In this document: piece after piece, positions 1 through 9,325 of the stretch
Layout: each line of letters opens with the position of its first letter
Position numbering within the stretch: position 1 is the stretch's first letter
Origin: Providencia vermicola
GTDB lineage: Bacteria; Pseudomonadota; Gammaproteobacteria; Enterobacterales; Enterobacteriaceae
Assembly: GCF_010748935.1 (NCBI RefSeq)
Contig: NZ_CP048797.1
Location: forward strand, 62,001 to 126,000
Reading direction: 5' to 3'
Length of the DNA stretch: 64,000 nucleotides
Notes under the pieces: model-generated
The model's input: the letters and a program-made list of their open reading frames with translations, nothing else
Databases searched by the model: none
Told to the model about the DNA's origin: nothing
Position numbers and translations under genes: made by a program

Positions 1-3000
1 GCGACCCTACGTTCTGATGCGAAAGTACCGCTGGTGGTTAATGGGGTGCGTATCGAGCCAGGCCAGACAATGGGGATCATGAGCCAACATGATTTCGGTG
101 CGTCAGGTGGTCGTTTGAGCATTCCGGTTAAACCTGCTGTTCCTGATGTGGTCGGCTCTTCCAGCCTTCTTGTCATGACCTCCGCGCCGAACTCACCCAT
201 CTTGGTTGTGGACATCAATACCTGGAAAGGGACGGCTAAGCTCTCTGCTGAATCATGGACAATTCGCCAGGTCATTGACCCAGTGAAAATCTATGCCCTG
301 CCAGAGTCGGGTGTGCCTTGCCGGTTCACCACGAAAGAGGATGTGGCTATGGCCGCAGACCCAATTCGTGACCCGGTGTGTTTGCTCCAGTGGGACAGAA
401 CTCCAGATGAGGCTGAACAAACTACGCAGGACAACAACGGGATGAAAGTTGCTGGGCTGGTGGGGCAGGCTGTGAGCATTGGTGAACAACCTGTCGAATA
501 CAGCCTGTACCTGTTCAGTGGTGACGGTTCCAAGGTAAAAGTTGGGTCTGGCTCTCAGAACCTGACGGTAACTACTGCCTATGGCTCTGTTGGCTACACC
601 CCGATTGATGACATTGCTCAGGTGAATCGCGTCATTGAAGATTTTGATGTGAACTTCAAGCAGAGCAAGGGGCCAGACTGTTCTATAACCCTCAGCGCAG
701 ACCGTGCGAAAAAAGAGGCCGCGAACAAGGCTGTTGGTAGTGCAAGCCGTGCCTGTCTGTTCGAGTGGCAGCAGATCCCCGATGGATTGGTCCAAGACCC
801 GTTATCGGAATCACCTTCGCTCTCTGGTTCATTGGCCTCCAACGGCGTTCATCCACTGGGGTGGCGGGTAAGTATTTTCACCCGTAACGGCACTAGGGTG
901 ACGTTGAACGACGAGACTTTCAATGTCGAAGCGGTTGACCCACCAGCTCCGACCGTTGAACTAGCCTCCGACTACAACTTCAAAGACAACATCTACTTGG
1001 TGCCGATGACAGGTAACTACCTGGGTGATGCCATTATCAACTCTGAACGAGCTGATCTGGATATTGCCATATCGCGCAACTCGGATGTTCTTGAGTCTGA
1101 GACCTTCACTCCGGGATGGGGTGCCACCAATAAGGTGTATCGCCGCATCAATACCGATGAGCGAGCGTTGTGGGAGGAGACCACCTACAAGGTGAACGCG
1201 GCCTACAACAAGGTGCCTGATGTGAAGACTGAGGTTGTCTACCGGGCTATCTCTGCACCTTCTGACAGTATCCGTCCTATCGTTGAAGTTAAAGGTGATA
1301 CCGCGATTGACACCCAGGCATTGCCGGTTAGGGTTCTCATCCGTGATCAGTACAAACCTGATGGTGACTATGACGCTAACACGATGGGGGTGTGGAAAGT
1401 ACGCCTGATCCAGCAAAAGGCCTACAACGAGACGGTTGCGCTCACTGATTATGCGGAAGCATCGAACGGTGAAGCTCAGTTCTCAGTAGACCTGTCTGGT
1501 GTGGATACTTCCTCCGTCCGTATCGCTGCTGAGGCTGTTCTGGAAAGCCCTGTTGAGGGTTACAACCGCACAGAGTTGTCTATCAGACCTGCCTTCTTGA
1601 CAGTGCTTCGCGGTGGTGCCATCGGTGCTGGCGTGGAGGCTCGCAAGTTGTCTGGTGAAGCTCCGTTCACTGCTGTGTTCAAGCTATCTTTGGACGACCG
1701 TCAGGATCTCCGGGCTACCGGCCAGGTTGTGTGGGAAACCAGTAAGGACGACGGTAAAACCTGGGAGCAGTTCATCCCAGAAGATCGATACAAGTATCAG
1801 CTTGTGAAGACCTTCGACAAGGGGGAGTACCAGGTTCGGGCCAAGGTGGTGAACGTCAACTCAGGTGCGGAAAAGTACACCGAAGCGGTCAGTGTTGTCG
1901 CTTACGACAAACCTGATATTGCTGTTATCGGCCCGACCACGTTGTTTGTCGGAAGTGAAGGCAAGTACACAGCGAACCTGACGTTGAACGATGAGCCAAT
2001 CTCCGGTGGCAATGCCATTGTTGAGTGGTCTACTGACGGTGGCAAAACCTACGCGCAGACAGGGGATAGCATCACGCTTTCGAGCGATGAAGAAACCCGA
2101 TACCGCCTGTGGGCTCGTGTGCGCTCTGCCACGGCACCGGCTGATGACGGCTATGCCTATGAAGTTGCGAAAACGGCGGTTGACTTCCGAGCAGTGAAGG
2201 CACCTCGTCCTTACGTGACAGGGCCGCGAGTTATTGAGACCGGTAAGAAGTATGTGTTCAAAGCCGAAACCAGCCTGCCTTACCGTGGGATGGACGTGAA
2301 GCTGAACGGGTTCTTCACGCTGCCTGATGGCTCGATTGTGCAGGGTGATACTGCTGAGTACGAACCCTCTGACACTGACCTCAATCAGGCTACTGTAGAA
2401 ACGAAGTACACCACCTGGATCGAAGGATACCGAGATCAGGGTGCAGAGGCTTCGCATAGCCTACGCTCCCGCGTTTGGCAGTATGTATGGCCGAGCTTCG
2501 GAATGCAGGTTAGGAAGAACGCAGACGTGGCTCCTGCGACGATCACCGCGTCAGTGCGGCCAATTGCCTTCAACGGCAAGCTGGAAGAGCCGACCTACGA
2601 GTGGGAGTTGCCGGAAGGCGCTGTGATTCAGGATCAGCGGCAGGATATTGTCCGGTCCTTTGTGATCAATGAGCCGGGTGATTACAACATCAAGGTCACT
2701 GTCCGTGATGCTCGCGGCCATGAGACCGTGATCGAGCAACCGCTCAAGATCGGCCAGGCAGCGCCCTATGCCATTGACCTGCAATACTCTGGCTCGAACA
2801 AATACGAGCGTGAGCCTCTGGATGTGCTGTTGCGACCGTACATTTCTGGCGGCCACCCACGCGACCGTATTTCGACTCGTGTTTATTCGGTAGATGGTAC
2901 ACCGTTGGAAAGCAGTGGTTACTACGGCAGAGCAACTCTGGGCGCTGGTGAGCACAGCATCAAGCTGAAAATAACCTCAGAAATGGGGCATGAAGCTGAG

Positions 3001-3270
3001 GGCGAGGTGAACATCAATGTTGCAGAGAACAAGTTGCCTGCATGTAGCCTGAGCTCACGAGAGACCGTTGGGTCGTGGATCGTCTATGCGAACTGCGAAG
3101 ATACCGATGGCCGCATGAAGTCCTACGAATGGACCATTGCCGGTGAGTTGCAGAGCATCAGCTCTGATCGAGTGACTATCAGCAAGGGCACCTATGAAAC
3201 GATGCCGACCATCTCTCTGGTTGGGGTCGATGACTCTGGGGGCAAATCCGAAGCTGTTACCATGAACTAA
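1..3270 (+). CDS. Large Ig-like/PKD-like repeat protein, 3' part of gene
   Basis: The frame is open from base 1, so the start lies outside the window; about 1,089 residues are visible. The sequence is rich in beta-strand-like repeats with recurring patterns such as VVWETSKDDGKTWEQF and VEWSTDGGKTYAQ, and a PKD/Ig-like stretch (GDYNIKVTVRDARGHE) near the C-terminus. This suggests an extended chain of Ig-like domains. IncC plasmids carry a giant ORF at this place, before dsbC (known variants are called orf1832 and orf1847); which variant this is cannot be told here. A surface or secreted role in mating is inference. It ends at a strong terminator. Confidence 0.75.
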   Translation, partial: ATLRSDAKVPLVVNGVRIEPGQTMGIMSQHDFGASGGRLSIPVKPAVPDVVGSSSLLVMTSAPNSPILVVDINTWKGTAKLSAESWTIRQVIDPVKIYALPESGVPCRFTTKEDVAMAADPIRDPVCLLQWDRTPDEAEQTTQDNNGMKVAGLVGQAVSIGEQPVEYSLYLFSGDGSKVKVGSGSQNLTVTTAYGSVGYTPIDDIAQVNRVIEDFDVNFKQSKGPDCSITLSADRAKKEAANKAVGSASRACLFEWQQIPDGLVQDPLSESPSLSGSLASNGVHPLGWRVSIFTRNGTRVTLNDETFNVEAVDPPAPTVELASDYNFKDNIYLVPMTGNYLGDAIINSERADLDIAISRNSDVLESETFTPGWGATNKVYRRINTDERALWEETTYKVNAAYNKVPDVKTEVVYRAISAPSDSIRPIVEVKGDTAIDTQALPVRVLIRDQYKPDGDYDANTMGVWKVRLIQQKAYNETVALTDYAEASNGEAQFSVDLSGVDTSSVRIAAEAVLESPVEGYNRTELSIRPAFLTVLRGGAIGAGVEARKLSGEAPFTAVFKLSLDDRQDLRATGQVVWETSKDDGKTWEQFIPEDRYKYQLVKTFDKGEYQVRAKVVNVNSGAEKYTEAVSVVAYDKPDIAVIGPTTLFVGSEGKYTANLTLNDEPISGGNAIVEWSTDGGKTYAQTGDSITLSSDEETRYRLWARVRSATAPADDGYAYEVAKTAVDFRAVKAPRPYVTGPRVIETGKKYVFKAETSLPYRGMDVKLNGFFTLPDGSIVQGDTAEYEPSDTDLNQATVETKYTTWIEGYRDQGAEASHSLRSRVWQYVWPSFGMQVRKNADVAPATITASVRPIAFNGKLEEPTYEWELPEGAVIQDQRQDIVRSFVINEPGDYNIKVTVRDARGHETVIEQPLKIGQAAPYAIDLQYSGSNKYEREPLDVLLRPYISGGHPRDRISTRVYSVDGTPLESSGYYGRATLGAGEHSIKLKITSEMGHEAEGEVNINVAENKLPACSLSSRETVGSWIVYANCEDTDGRMKSYEWTIAGELQSISSDRVTISKGTYETMPTISLVGVDDSGGKSEAVTMN

Positions 3271-3284
3271 GGTTCATTCCTCTC

Positions 3285-3313
3285 AAAGCCCGGTTCAGAC
3301 CGGGCTTTTTTTT
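3285..3313 (+). terminator. Rho-independent terminator after the large Ig-like gene
   Basis: A 9-bp perfect stem (AAAGCCCGG / CCGGGCTTT) with a 6-nt loop is followed by a run of T. It separates the giant gene from the dsbC-traC operon, which must then have its own promoter. Confidence 0.85.
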
Positions 3314-3329
3314 GTATCGCGCTGGAATT

Positions 3330-3342
3330 GTCCAAATTGGGC
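3330..3342 (+). promoter_or_regulatory. Candidate AcaCD-type activator box upstream of dsbC
   Basis: GTCCAAATTGGGC lies 77 bp before the dsbC start. The same pattern GTCCANNTTGGGC occurs on the other strand at 14987-14999, 84 bp before another start. IncC transfer genes are known to be activated by AcaCD, which binds a partly palindromic GCCC/GGGC-type site; I matched from memory only. A -10-like TCTATT sits 16 bases downstream. Confidence 0.4.
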
Positions 3343-3418
3343 TATTACAGAGGCGAGTCTATTTCCATCCCCCGGATACACTGCCCAGCATCCAGTAATC
3401 CAATCTTAGGGGATAGAC

Positions 3419-4126
3419 ATGCGGACAAAATTACTTGGGGCGCTGATGGTGTTCGGGATTATTACCGGCACGGCTCATGCGTCATCGAAATTGGAAATCA
3501 CCGATCCCAGAGCGGCGAAGATAGAGGACATTGTAGAGCTACCCATCAAAGGGGTTCGAGCCGTCCAAAGTGATGGGCAGATCATGTTCCTCTCTGAAAA
3601 CGGACGATTTGTTATTTCAGGACAAATCTACGACCTGTGGAGCAAGAAGCCCCTCAACACGATGTCCCAAATGAGGGATGTAGCGGAGCGTATCCACTTC
3701 AAGAGCATGGGCATGGATGTGGACACGCTGAACACTGTGTCGATGGGGCGTGGTGACAAAGAGGTGGTGGTCTTTGTTGATCCTAGGTGCGCGGTTTGCC
3801 ATCAGCTCATGGGTGATGCCAAATCGCTGGTGGATGATTACACCTTTAAATTTATCGTGATTCCAGCTCTGGGTGCTGAGTCCAACCGCCTGGCAAAAAA
3901 CTTGTACTGCGCGAAAGACAAAACCCACGCGCTTGATGCGCTGATGAACAACACCCTGGGTTCCCTTCCTTCAAAAGAAACCTGCGACCCCGGCCAATAC
4001 GACCAAACGCTGCTGACAGCTCATTTCATTGGGATTGAGGGCGTTCCGTTCGTTGTTGCTCCGGATGGTCGTGTCAGCAAAGGACGTCCGAAGAACCTGA
4101 AATCATGGTTGGAGAGTGCTGAATGA
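3419..4126 (+). CDS. dsbC: DsbC-like periplasmic disulfide isomerase
   Basis: 235 aa with an N-terminal signal peptide (about residues 1-21, ending AHA) and a thioredoxin-type active site C124-A-V-C127 in the context FVDPRCAVC. DsbC-family proteins isomerise disulfide bonds in the periplasm; here the likely clients are cysteine-rich transfer proteins such as TraN and TraU of the same operon. It is the first gene of the operon and overlaps traC by 4 bp (ATGA). Length and layout match plasmid DsbC proteins. Position between the giant ORF and traC is typical of IncC plasmids. Confidence 0.88.
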   Translation: MRTKLLGALMVFGIITGTAHASSKLEITDPRAAKIEDIVELPIKGVRAVQSDGQIMFLSENGRFVISGQIYDLWSKKPLNTMSQMRDVAERIHFKSMGMDVDTLNTVSMGRGDKEVVVFVDPRCAVCHQLMGDAKSLVDDYTFKFIVIPALGAESNRLAKNLYCAKDKTHALDALMNNTLGSLPSKETCDPGQYDQTLLTAHFIGIEGVPFVVAPDGRVSKGRPKNLKSWLESAE

Positions 4127-6570
4127 TCGTAACCATCAAAAAGAAACTCGAAGAAACGTTGATCCCGGAGCACTTGCGAGCTGCCGGGATTATTCCTGTC
4201 CTGGCCTATGACGAAGACGATCATGTCTTCCTTATGGATGATCACAGTGCAGGCTTTGGTTTCATGTGTGAGCCCCTGTGTGGTGCCGATGAAAAAGTTC
4301 AGGAGCGAATGAACGGTTTCCTGAATCAGGAGTTCCCGTCGAAGACTACGCTCCAGTTTGTCCTGTTCCGCTCCCCGGACATCAATCAGGAGATGTACCG
4401 GATGATGGGTTTGCGTGATGGCTTCCGTCACGAGCTGCTGACATCTGTTATCAAGGAACGGATTAACTTCCTCCAGCACCACACGACAGATCGCATATTT
4501 GCCAAGACCAACAAAGGTATCTACGACAATGGCTTGATCCAAGACCTCAAGCTGTTCGTTACGTGCAAAGTCCCCATCAAGAACAATAACCCGACTGAAA
4601 GCGAACTCCAGCAGCTCGCACAGCTTCGCACGAAGGTCGAATCATCGCTTCAAACCGTTGGTCTGCGTCCTCGCACAATGACGGCGGTGAACTACATCCG
4701 GATCATGAGCACCATCCTGAATTGGGGGCCAGATGCTTCATGGCGACATGACTCTGTGGATTGGGAGATGGATAAGCCCATCTGCGAGCAAATCTTCGAT
4801 TACGGCACCGACGTGGAAGTCAGCAAGAATGGCATCAGGCTGGGTGACTACCACGCGAAAGTCATGTCAGCGAAAAAGCTGCCTGACGTTTTCTACTTTG
4901 GTGATGCGTTGACCTATGCCGGGGATCTCAGCGGCGGCAATTCCAGCATCAAAGAAAACTACATGGTCGTGACCAATGTTTTTTTCCCTGAGGCAGAAAG
5001 CACGAAAAACACTCTGGAGCGCAAACGCCAGTTCACTGTAAACCAAGCCTACGGGCCGATGCTCAAATTCGTGCCGGTGCTGGCGGACAAGAAGGAGAGC
5101 TTCGACACTCTCTATGAGTCCATGAAAGAGGGGGCTAAGCCAGTCAAGATCACCTACTCGGTGGTTTTATTTGCTCCAACCAAAGAACGTGTTGAAGCGG
5201 CGGCGATGGCCGCACGAAACATCTGGCGTGAATCTCGGTTCGAGCTGATGGAGGACAAGTTCGTTGCTCTGCCGATGTTCCTCAACTGCCTGCCATTCTG
5301 TACCGACCGGGATGCAGTGCGAGACCTATTCCGCTACAAGACCATGACAACCGAGCAGGCTGCTGTGGTCCTGCCGGTGTTTGGGGAATGGAAGGGGACC
5401 GGGACCTATCATGCAGCGCTGATTTCCCGCAACGGCCAGCTCATGAGTCTGTCTCTTCACGACAGTAATACCAACAAGAACCTGGTGATCGCAGCCGAAT
5501 CCGGCTCGGGTAAATCGTTCCTTACCAACGAACTGATTTTTTCCTACTTGTCCGAGGGGGCTCAGGTCTGGGTTATTGATGCCGGTAAGTCCTACCAGAA
5601 GTTGTCGGAAATGCTCAATGGCGACTTCGTTCACTTTGAAGAAGGAACGCACGTCTGCCTCAACCCGTTTGAGCTCATACAGAACTACGAGGACGAAGAA
5701 GACGCGATAGTCAGCCTCGTTTGTGCGATGGCTTCGGCTAAGGGCTTGCTGGATGAATGGCAAATCTCTGCGTTGAAACAGGTCCTTTCTCGCCTGTGGG
5801 AAGAGAAAGGTAAAGAGATGAAGGTTGACGACATCGCTGAGCGCTGCCTGGAAGAAGAAAATGACCAGCGCCTCAAGGATATTGGTCAGCAGCTCTACGC
5901 CTTTACGTCGCAGGGCAGCTACGGGAAATACTTCTCTCGCAAGAACAACGTCAGCTTCCAGAACCAGTTCACTGTACTGGAGCTCGATGAACTGCAAGGG
6001 CGTAAGCACTTGCGTCAGGTTGTACTACTCCAGCTTATTTACCAGATCCAGCAAGAAGTATTCCTGGGTGAACGTAACCGCAAGAAAGTCGTCATCGTGG
6101 ATGAGGCCTGGGACCTGCTCAAAGAGGGCGAGGTCTCGGTCTTCATGGAACATGCCTACCGCAAATTCCGTAAGTACGGTGGCTCCGTTGTCATTGCAAC
6201 GCAGTCCATCAACGACCTCTATGAGAACGCAGTGGGCCGCGCCATCGCGGAGAACTCGGCCAGCATGTACTTGCTCGGCCAAACCGAAGAAACCGTGGAA
6301 TCTGTTAAACGTAGCGGTCGTCTGACCCTTTCAGAGGGCGGGTTCCACACCCTCAAAACGGTACACACCATCCAAGGCGTGTACTCAGAAATCTTTATCA
6401 AATCGAAGAGCGGTATGGGCGTCGGTCGCTTGATAGTGGGCGACTTCCAGAAGCTACTTTATTCGACCGATCCGGTGGACGTTAACGCCATCGACCAGTT
6501 TGTGAAACAAGGCATGAGCATACCTGAGGCAATCAAGGCCGTAATGCGAAGCCGTCGGCAGGCTGCATAA
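4123..6570 (+). CDS. traC: TraC, type IV secretion ATPase
   Basis: 815 aa, a VirB4/TraC-type ATPase that powers assembly of the conjugative pilus at the inner membrane. Walker A is ESGSGKS around residues 459-465 and Walker B VVIVDE around 656-661, followed by a conserved ATQSINDL segment. The length is usual for F-type TraC. The start overlaps the dsbC stop (ATGA), showing translational coupling. It is followed after 14 bp by a small TrbI-like gene. Confidence 0.95.
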   Translation: MIVTIKKKLEETLIPEHLRAAGIIPVLAYDEDDHVFLMDDHSAGFGFMCEPLCGADEKVQERMNGFLNQEFPSKTTLQFVLFRSPDINQEMYRMMGLRDGFRHELLTSVIKERINFLQHHTTDRIFAKTNKGIYDNGLIQDLKLFVTCKVPIKNNNPTESELQQLAQLRTKVESSLQTVGLRPRTMTAVNYIRIMSTILNWGPDASWRHDSVDWEMDKPICEQIFDYGTDVEVSKNGIRLGDYHAKVMSAKKLPDVFYFGDALTYAGDLSGGNSSIKENYMVVTNVFFPEAESTKNTLERKRQFTVNQAYGPMLKFVPVLADKKESFDTLYESMKEGAKPVKITYSVVLFAPTKERVEAAAMAARNIWRESRFELMEDKFVALPMFLNCLPFCTDRDAVRDLFRYKTMTTEQAAVVLPVFGEWKGTGTYHAALISRNGQLMSLSLHDSNTNKNLVIAAESGSGKSFLTNELIFSYLSEGAQVWVIDAGKSYQKLSEMLNGDFVHFEEGTHVCLNPFELIQNYEDEEDAIVSLVCAMASAKGLLDEWQISALKQVLSRLWEEKGKEMKVDDIAERCLEEENDQRLKDIGQQLYAFTSQGSYGKYFSRKNNVSFQNQFTVLELDELQGRKHLRQVVLLQLIYQIQQEVFLGERNRKKVVIVDEAWDLLKEGEVSVFMEHAYRKFRKYGGSVVIATQSINDLYENAVGRAIAENSASMYLLGQTEETVESVKRSGRLTLSEGGFHTLKTVHTIQGVYSEIFIKSKSGMGVGRLIVGDFQKLLYSTDPVDVNAIDQFVKQGMSIPEAIKAVMRSRRQAA

Positions 6571-6584
6571 CCAGGGAGACAGTA

Positions 6585-6902
6585 ATGGACATTAAATCAA
6601 TCGCAATCGCCGCCATTCTCGGTGCCGCTGGTGGCTTCGGCGGTAGCTACTACGTGATGAGCGAACAAACGGCAAGCATCCATCAGCGTTTGAATCAAAC
6701 CCCGCCAGTGGTCGTGGTTGACTTCGCTAAAGTGGCGTCGGCGTATCCCGCTGGTGCCTCTCAGGAGGAAGTTGAAAGGCTGATGGTCAAGACCAATGAC
6801 GCAATTTTGAAGTTGAAAGACGCAGGTTATTTGGTCCTTGACGCAAGTGCTGTCGTCGGGGCTCCAAGTGACGTGTACCTCCCTGATGAGGTGCTGAAAT
6901 GA
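6585..6902 (+). CDS. TrbI-type small transfer protein
   Basis: 105 aa with one N-terminal membrane segment (about residues 5-24) and a short soluble part. Its place between traC and the signal-peptidase gene, together with its size and topology, fits the F-type TrbI family, an inner-membrane protein that influences pilus extension and retraction. The family call rests mostly on context. It overlaps the next gene by 4 bp (ATGA). A Shine-Dalgarno GGGAGACAG precedes the ATG. Confidence 0.65.
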   Translation: MDIKSIAIAAILGAAGGFGGSYYVMSEQTASIHQRLNQTPPVVVVDFAKVASAYPAGASQEEVERLMVKTNDAILKLKDAGYLVLDASAVVGAPSDVYLPDEVLK

Positions 6903-7429
6903 ATTTTCCACTCAAGAAGTATTTCGTCAAAAAGGAATCCTGGAAGCGCTTCGGGGTTAAGGCAGGTGTGACACTAGTGGTTCTTTGGGCTGCTGGTGCG
7001 GCCTTTGCCAGCCGCTACCGTATTGGCATTGATCCACAACAGGAGAAGTGCCTGCCGGGTTACACCTTCTTCCTCATTGATCTGAACGACCAAACTCTGG
7101 AGAGGGGAGCGGTTTACGCCTTCCAAGCCAAGAACATGCAGCCTTTCTACAAGGACGGGACTCGCATGGTCAAAATCCTCACCGGTATGCCGGGGGATAA
7201 AGTCGAGATCAACGATAAGTGGAAGATCACCGTCAATGGTGATGTCGTCGGAGAGGGGCTCCAGCTCGCAGGGAAACTACATCTGCCAGAGAGCCACTTT
7301 TACGGCAAGACCACGCTGAAAGAGAACAACTACTGGTTTATGGGCAAAAGCCCATTCAGCTTCGACTCACGTTACTGGGGGACTGTGAAAAATGATCAGA
7401 TCATTGGCCGCGCATATCCCCTGTTCTAA
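6899..7429 (+). CDS. trhF: TrhF/TraF-type S26 signal peptidase with Cys in place of Ser
   Basis: 176 aa with a membrane anchor at about residues 20-38. S26 peptidases of conjugation systems mature pilin or other transfer proteins. The general-base motif is clear: RMVKILTGMPGDKVEI with Lys92. At the nucleophile motif, where classical members have Ser-x-Pro, the sequence is EKCLPGY with Cys51. I recall similar Cys in other TrhF-like proteins, so this may be a subgroup trait. Overlaps both neighbours, which shows a tight operon. Confidence 0.8.
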   Translation: MNFPLKKYFVKKESWKRFGVKAGVTLVVLWAAGAAFASRYRIGIDPQQEKCLPGYTFFLIDLNDQTLERGAVYAFQAKNMQPFYKDGTRMVKILTGMPGDKVEINDKWKITVNGDVVGEGLQLAGKLHLPESHFYGKTTLKENNYWFMGKSPFSFDSRYWGTVKNDQIIGRAYPLF

Positions 7430-8657
7430 GAGCGTTCTGGTGGCGTTGATGTTCTCTGTGGCTGGCGGGGCATACGCTCAAGAGTCTCCGCTCACAGAGC
7501 AGGATAAGGCGCTTATTGAGCAAGGAAAGCAAATTGCCCAAAAGGCCCAGAAGATGGAAATGCCATCTCTGTTGCAAAACCAACACATGGACGAGGCTCA
7601 GGCCGAAGCCAAGGCATTTTTCAAGCAGCTCCAAACTACTAACCCAACGCTCAAGGAGATGCACCGGAAACAGGCTGAAAAGGGTATCTACTCTGACCAT
7701 CGGATACTGGTTTTCGCCTCGTTGTCTCTTGGCGAACAGGGGTTAGATGACGTCCTAACGGCGGTGTCAGGCCAGCCTGATTCTGTAATTGTGTTCCGTG
7801 GCATCCCGGAAGGAATGAACTTGGGGCAGGGAGTTAAAGCTATTCAGGCGCTCGCGGCCAAAAAAGACCCAGTGCCGAACATCATCATCAACCCTACGTT
7901 GTTCAAAACGTACAACATCACAGCCGTTCCCACGATTGTGATGCTGGAGGATGAGCCGCTGCCTGGCGAACAACCAAACGTCGTCGCCCAGGTCTCCGGG
8001 TTGTCCGACCCGGTATGGTTGGCTCGGGAAGTGGATAACGGAGAAAAAGGCGATCTCGGCGTTAAGGGGCCGGTGGAGAAAATCAGTGAGCCAGACCTTA
8101 TTGATGTTGCCAAGAAACGCCTTGCCAATATCGACTGGGAAGAGAAGAAGAAACAGGCTATAGAGCGCTTCTGGACCAAGCAGAATTTCAATGAGCTGCC
8201 AAGAGCGCCAAAATCTCGAACACGAGAAATTGACCCTAGCGTCATGATCACCAGTGACATCAGCACTCCGGATGGCACTGTGTTCGCTCACGCGGGTGAC
8301 GTGATCAACCCATTGTGCGATCCGAAGGAAGTTTGCAAGCCTGGAACGCGGCCATTTACCCAAGCGGTCGTAGTTTTCGACCCGCTGGACAAAAAGCAAA
8401 TGGAACTACTCGCCAAGAAGCTGCCTGAAATCAAGCTGGAGCCTGGCGTACAACGGATCACCTATATCGCCACAGAGTTCGACAAAGACAAAGGCTGGGA
8501 TTCCTACAAGAGTGTCACCGACAACTTTGACGCGCCGGTATATCTGCTGACGCCAGATCTGATTACCCGGTTCGAGCTGGAGCACACACCGAGCGTCATT
8601 ACTGCCAGAGGCAAGAAGTTTGTTGTCCGCGAACTTGCTGAGGAGGGCGGTGAATGA
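7392..8657 (+). CDS. traW: TraW with an N-terminal TrbC-type domain
   Basis: 421 aa, exported (signal peptide ending around AYA, residue 29). Residues about 95-195 (ILVFASLSLGEQGLDD..., AVPTIVM) look like the F-type TrbC thioredoxin-like domain; the C-terminal half resembles TraW. In F these are two proteins; SXT/IncC-type systems carry them fused. Both are periplasmic factors for pilus assembly. The start lies 38 bp inside trhF in another frame and the stop overlaps the EAL gene by ATGA. Confidence 0.82.
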   Translation: MIRSLAAHIPCSKSVLVALMFSVAGGAYAQESPLTEQDKALIEQGKQIAQKAQKMEMPSLLQNQHMDEAQAEAKAFFKQLQTTNPTLKEMHRKQAEKGIYSDHRILVFASLSLGEQGLDDVLTAVSGQPDSVIVFRGIPEGMNLGQGVKAIQALAAKKDPVPNIIINPTLFKTYNITAVPTIVMLEDEPLPGEQPNVVAQVSGLSDPVWLAREVDNGEKGDLGVKGPVEKISEPDLIDVAKKRLANIDWEEKKKQAIERFWTKQNFNELPRAPKSRTREIDPSVMITSDISTPDGTVFAHAGDVINPLCDPKEVCKPGTRPFTQAVVVFDPLDKKQMELLAKKLPEIKLEPGVQRITYIATEFDKDKGWDSYKSVTDNFDAPVYLLTPDLITRFELEHTPSVITARGKKFVVRELAEEGGE

Positions 8658-9325
8658 TTTTTGCCCCGGCTTTCCAACCAATTAAAGACGTCGGCACAGG
8701 TTCGTTTGTCGCTGCTGAGGTACTGGCTCGTTGGTACGACGAAGGCCGGGTTCTTACACCATCCTCTCTGTCATCTCCTCCTTATTGGGGACTGGTGGAT
8801 ATGGAGATGGCACGGTTCATTCAGGACAACCTTCATTATTGCTTGGATCTGTACCCGGCTCTCTTTCTGAATGTCTCCGAACAAACTTTGCAATCAGACG
8901 TCATCTTCAAGGCGTGGTGTAGGGTTGTCCGCGACATTGCTAAAAATCACTCATCACGGCTTGTCATCGAGATTACAGAGGGCATTCAGGACGCCTCTCT
9001 CGCATCGAGATGGGAGGCTCTGACCGAAATAGGGGTTGAGCTGGCGCTGGATGACTATGGAGACAAAAACTCTTCTCTGGATCGCCTGAGCCGTTATGAC
9101 TGGCACTATTGCAAGTTTGACGCGAGAAGACTGCGGTCGCTTGAAGACTACCCGGCCATCCTCCACTGCCGCCGAAAAGGCATACAGCTCATTGCTGAGC
9201 AGGTGGAGAGCTTCCCATTGGGGGAGAGCGCCAAATTACTTGGACTGTCATGGCAACAAGGTTTCTATCACGGGAAGCCTGCTGTCATGGAGAAAAATTT
9301 GAATTACGTAAAGGCCTTACCATGA
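8654..9325 (+). CDS. EAL-domain protein inside the transfer operon
   Basis: 223 aa, essentially a bare EAL domain without sensor or membrane segment. Motifs in order: AEVLARW (E-V-L for the EAL motif), LNVSEQ, EITEG, LALDDYGD (DDFG type), CKFDARR, LIAEQVES and QGFYHGKP. Nearly all metal-binding and catalytic positions of c-di-GMP phosphodiesterases are kept, so activity is plausible but unproven. It overlaps traW and traU by ATGA on both sides, so it is made together with the mating-pair proteins. A role linking c-di-GMP with mating or surface attachment is inference. Confidence 0.85.
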   Translation: MIFAPAFQPIKDVGTGSFVAAEVLARWYDEGRVLTPSSLSSPPYWGLVDMEMARFIQDNLHYCLDLYPALFLNVSEQTLQSDVIFKAWCRVVRDIAKNHSSRLVIEITEGIQDASLASRWEALTEIGVELALDDYGDKNSSLDRLSRYDWHYCKFDARRLRSLEDYPAILHCRRKGIQLIAEQVESFPLGESAKLLGLSWQQGFYHGKPAVMEKNLNYVKALP

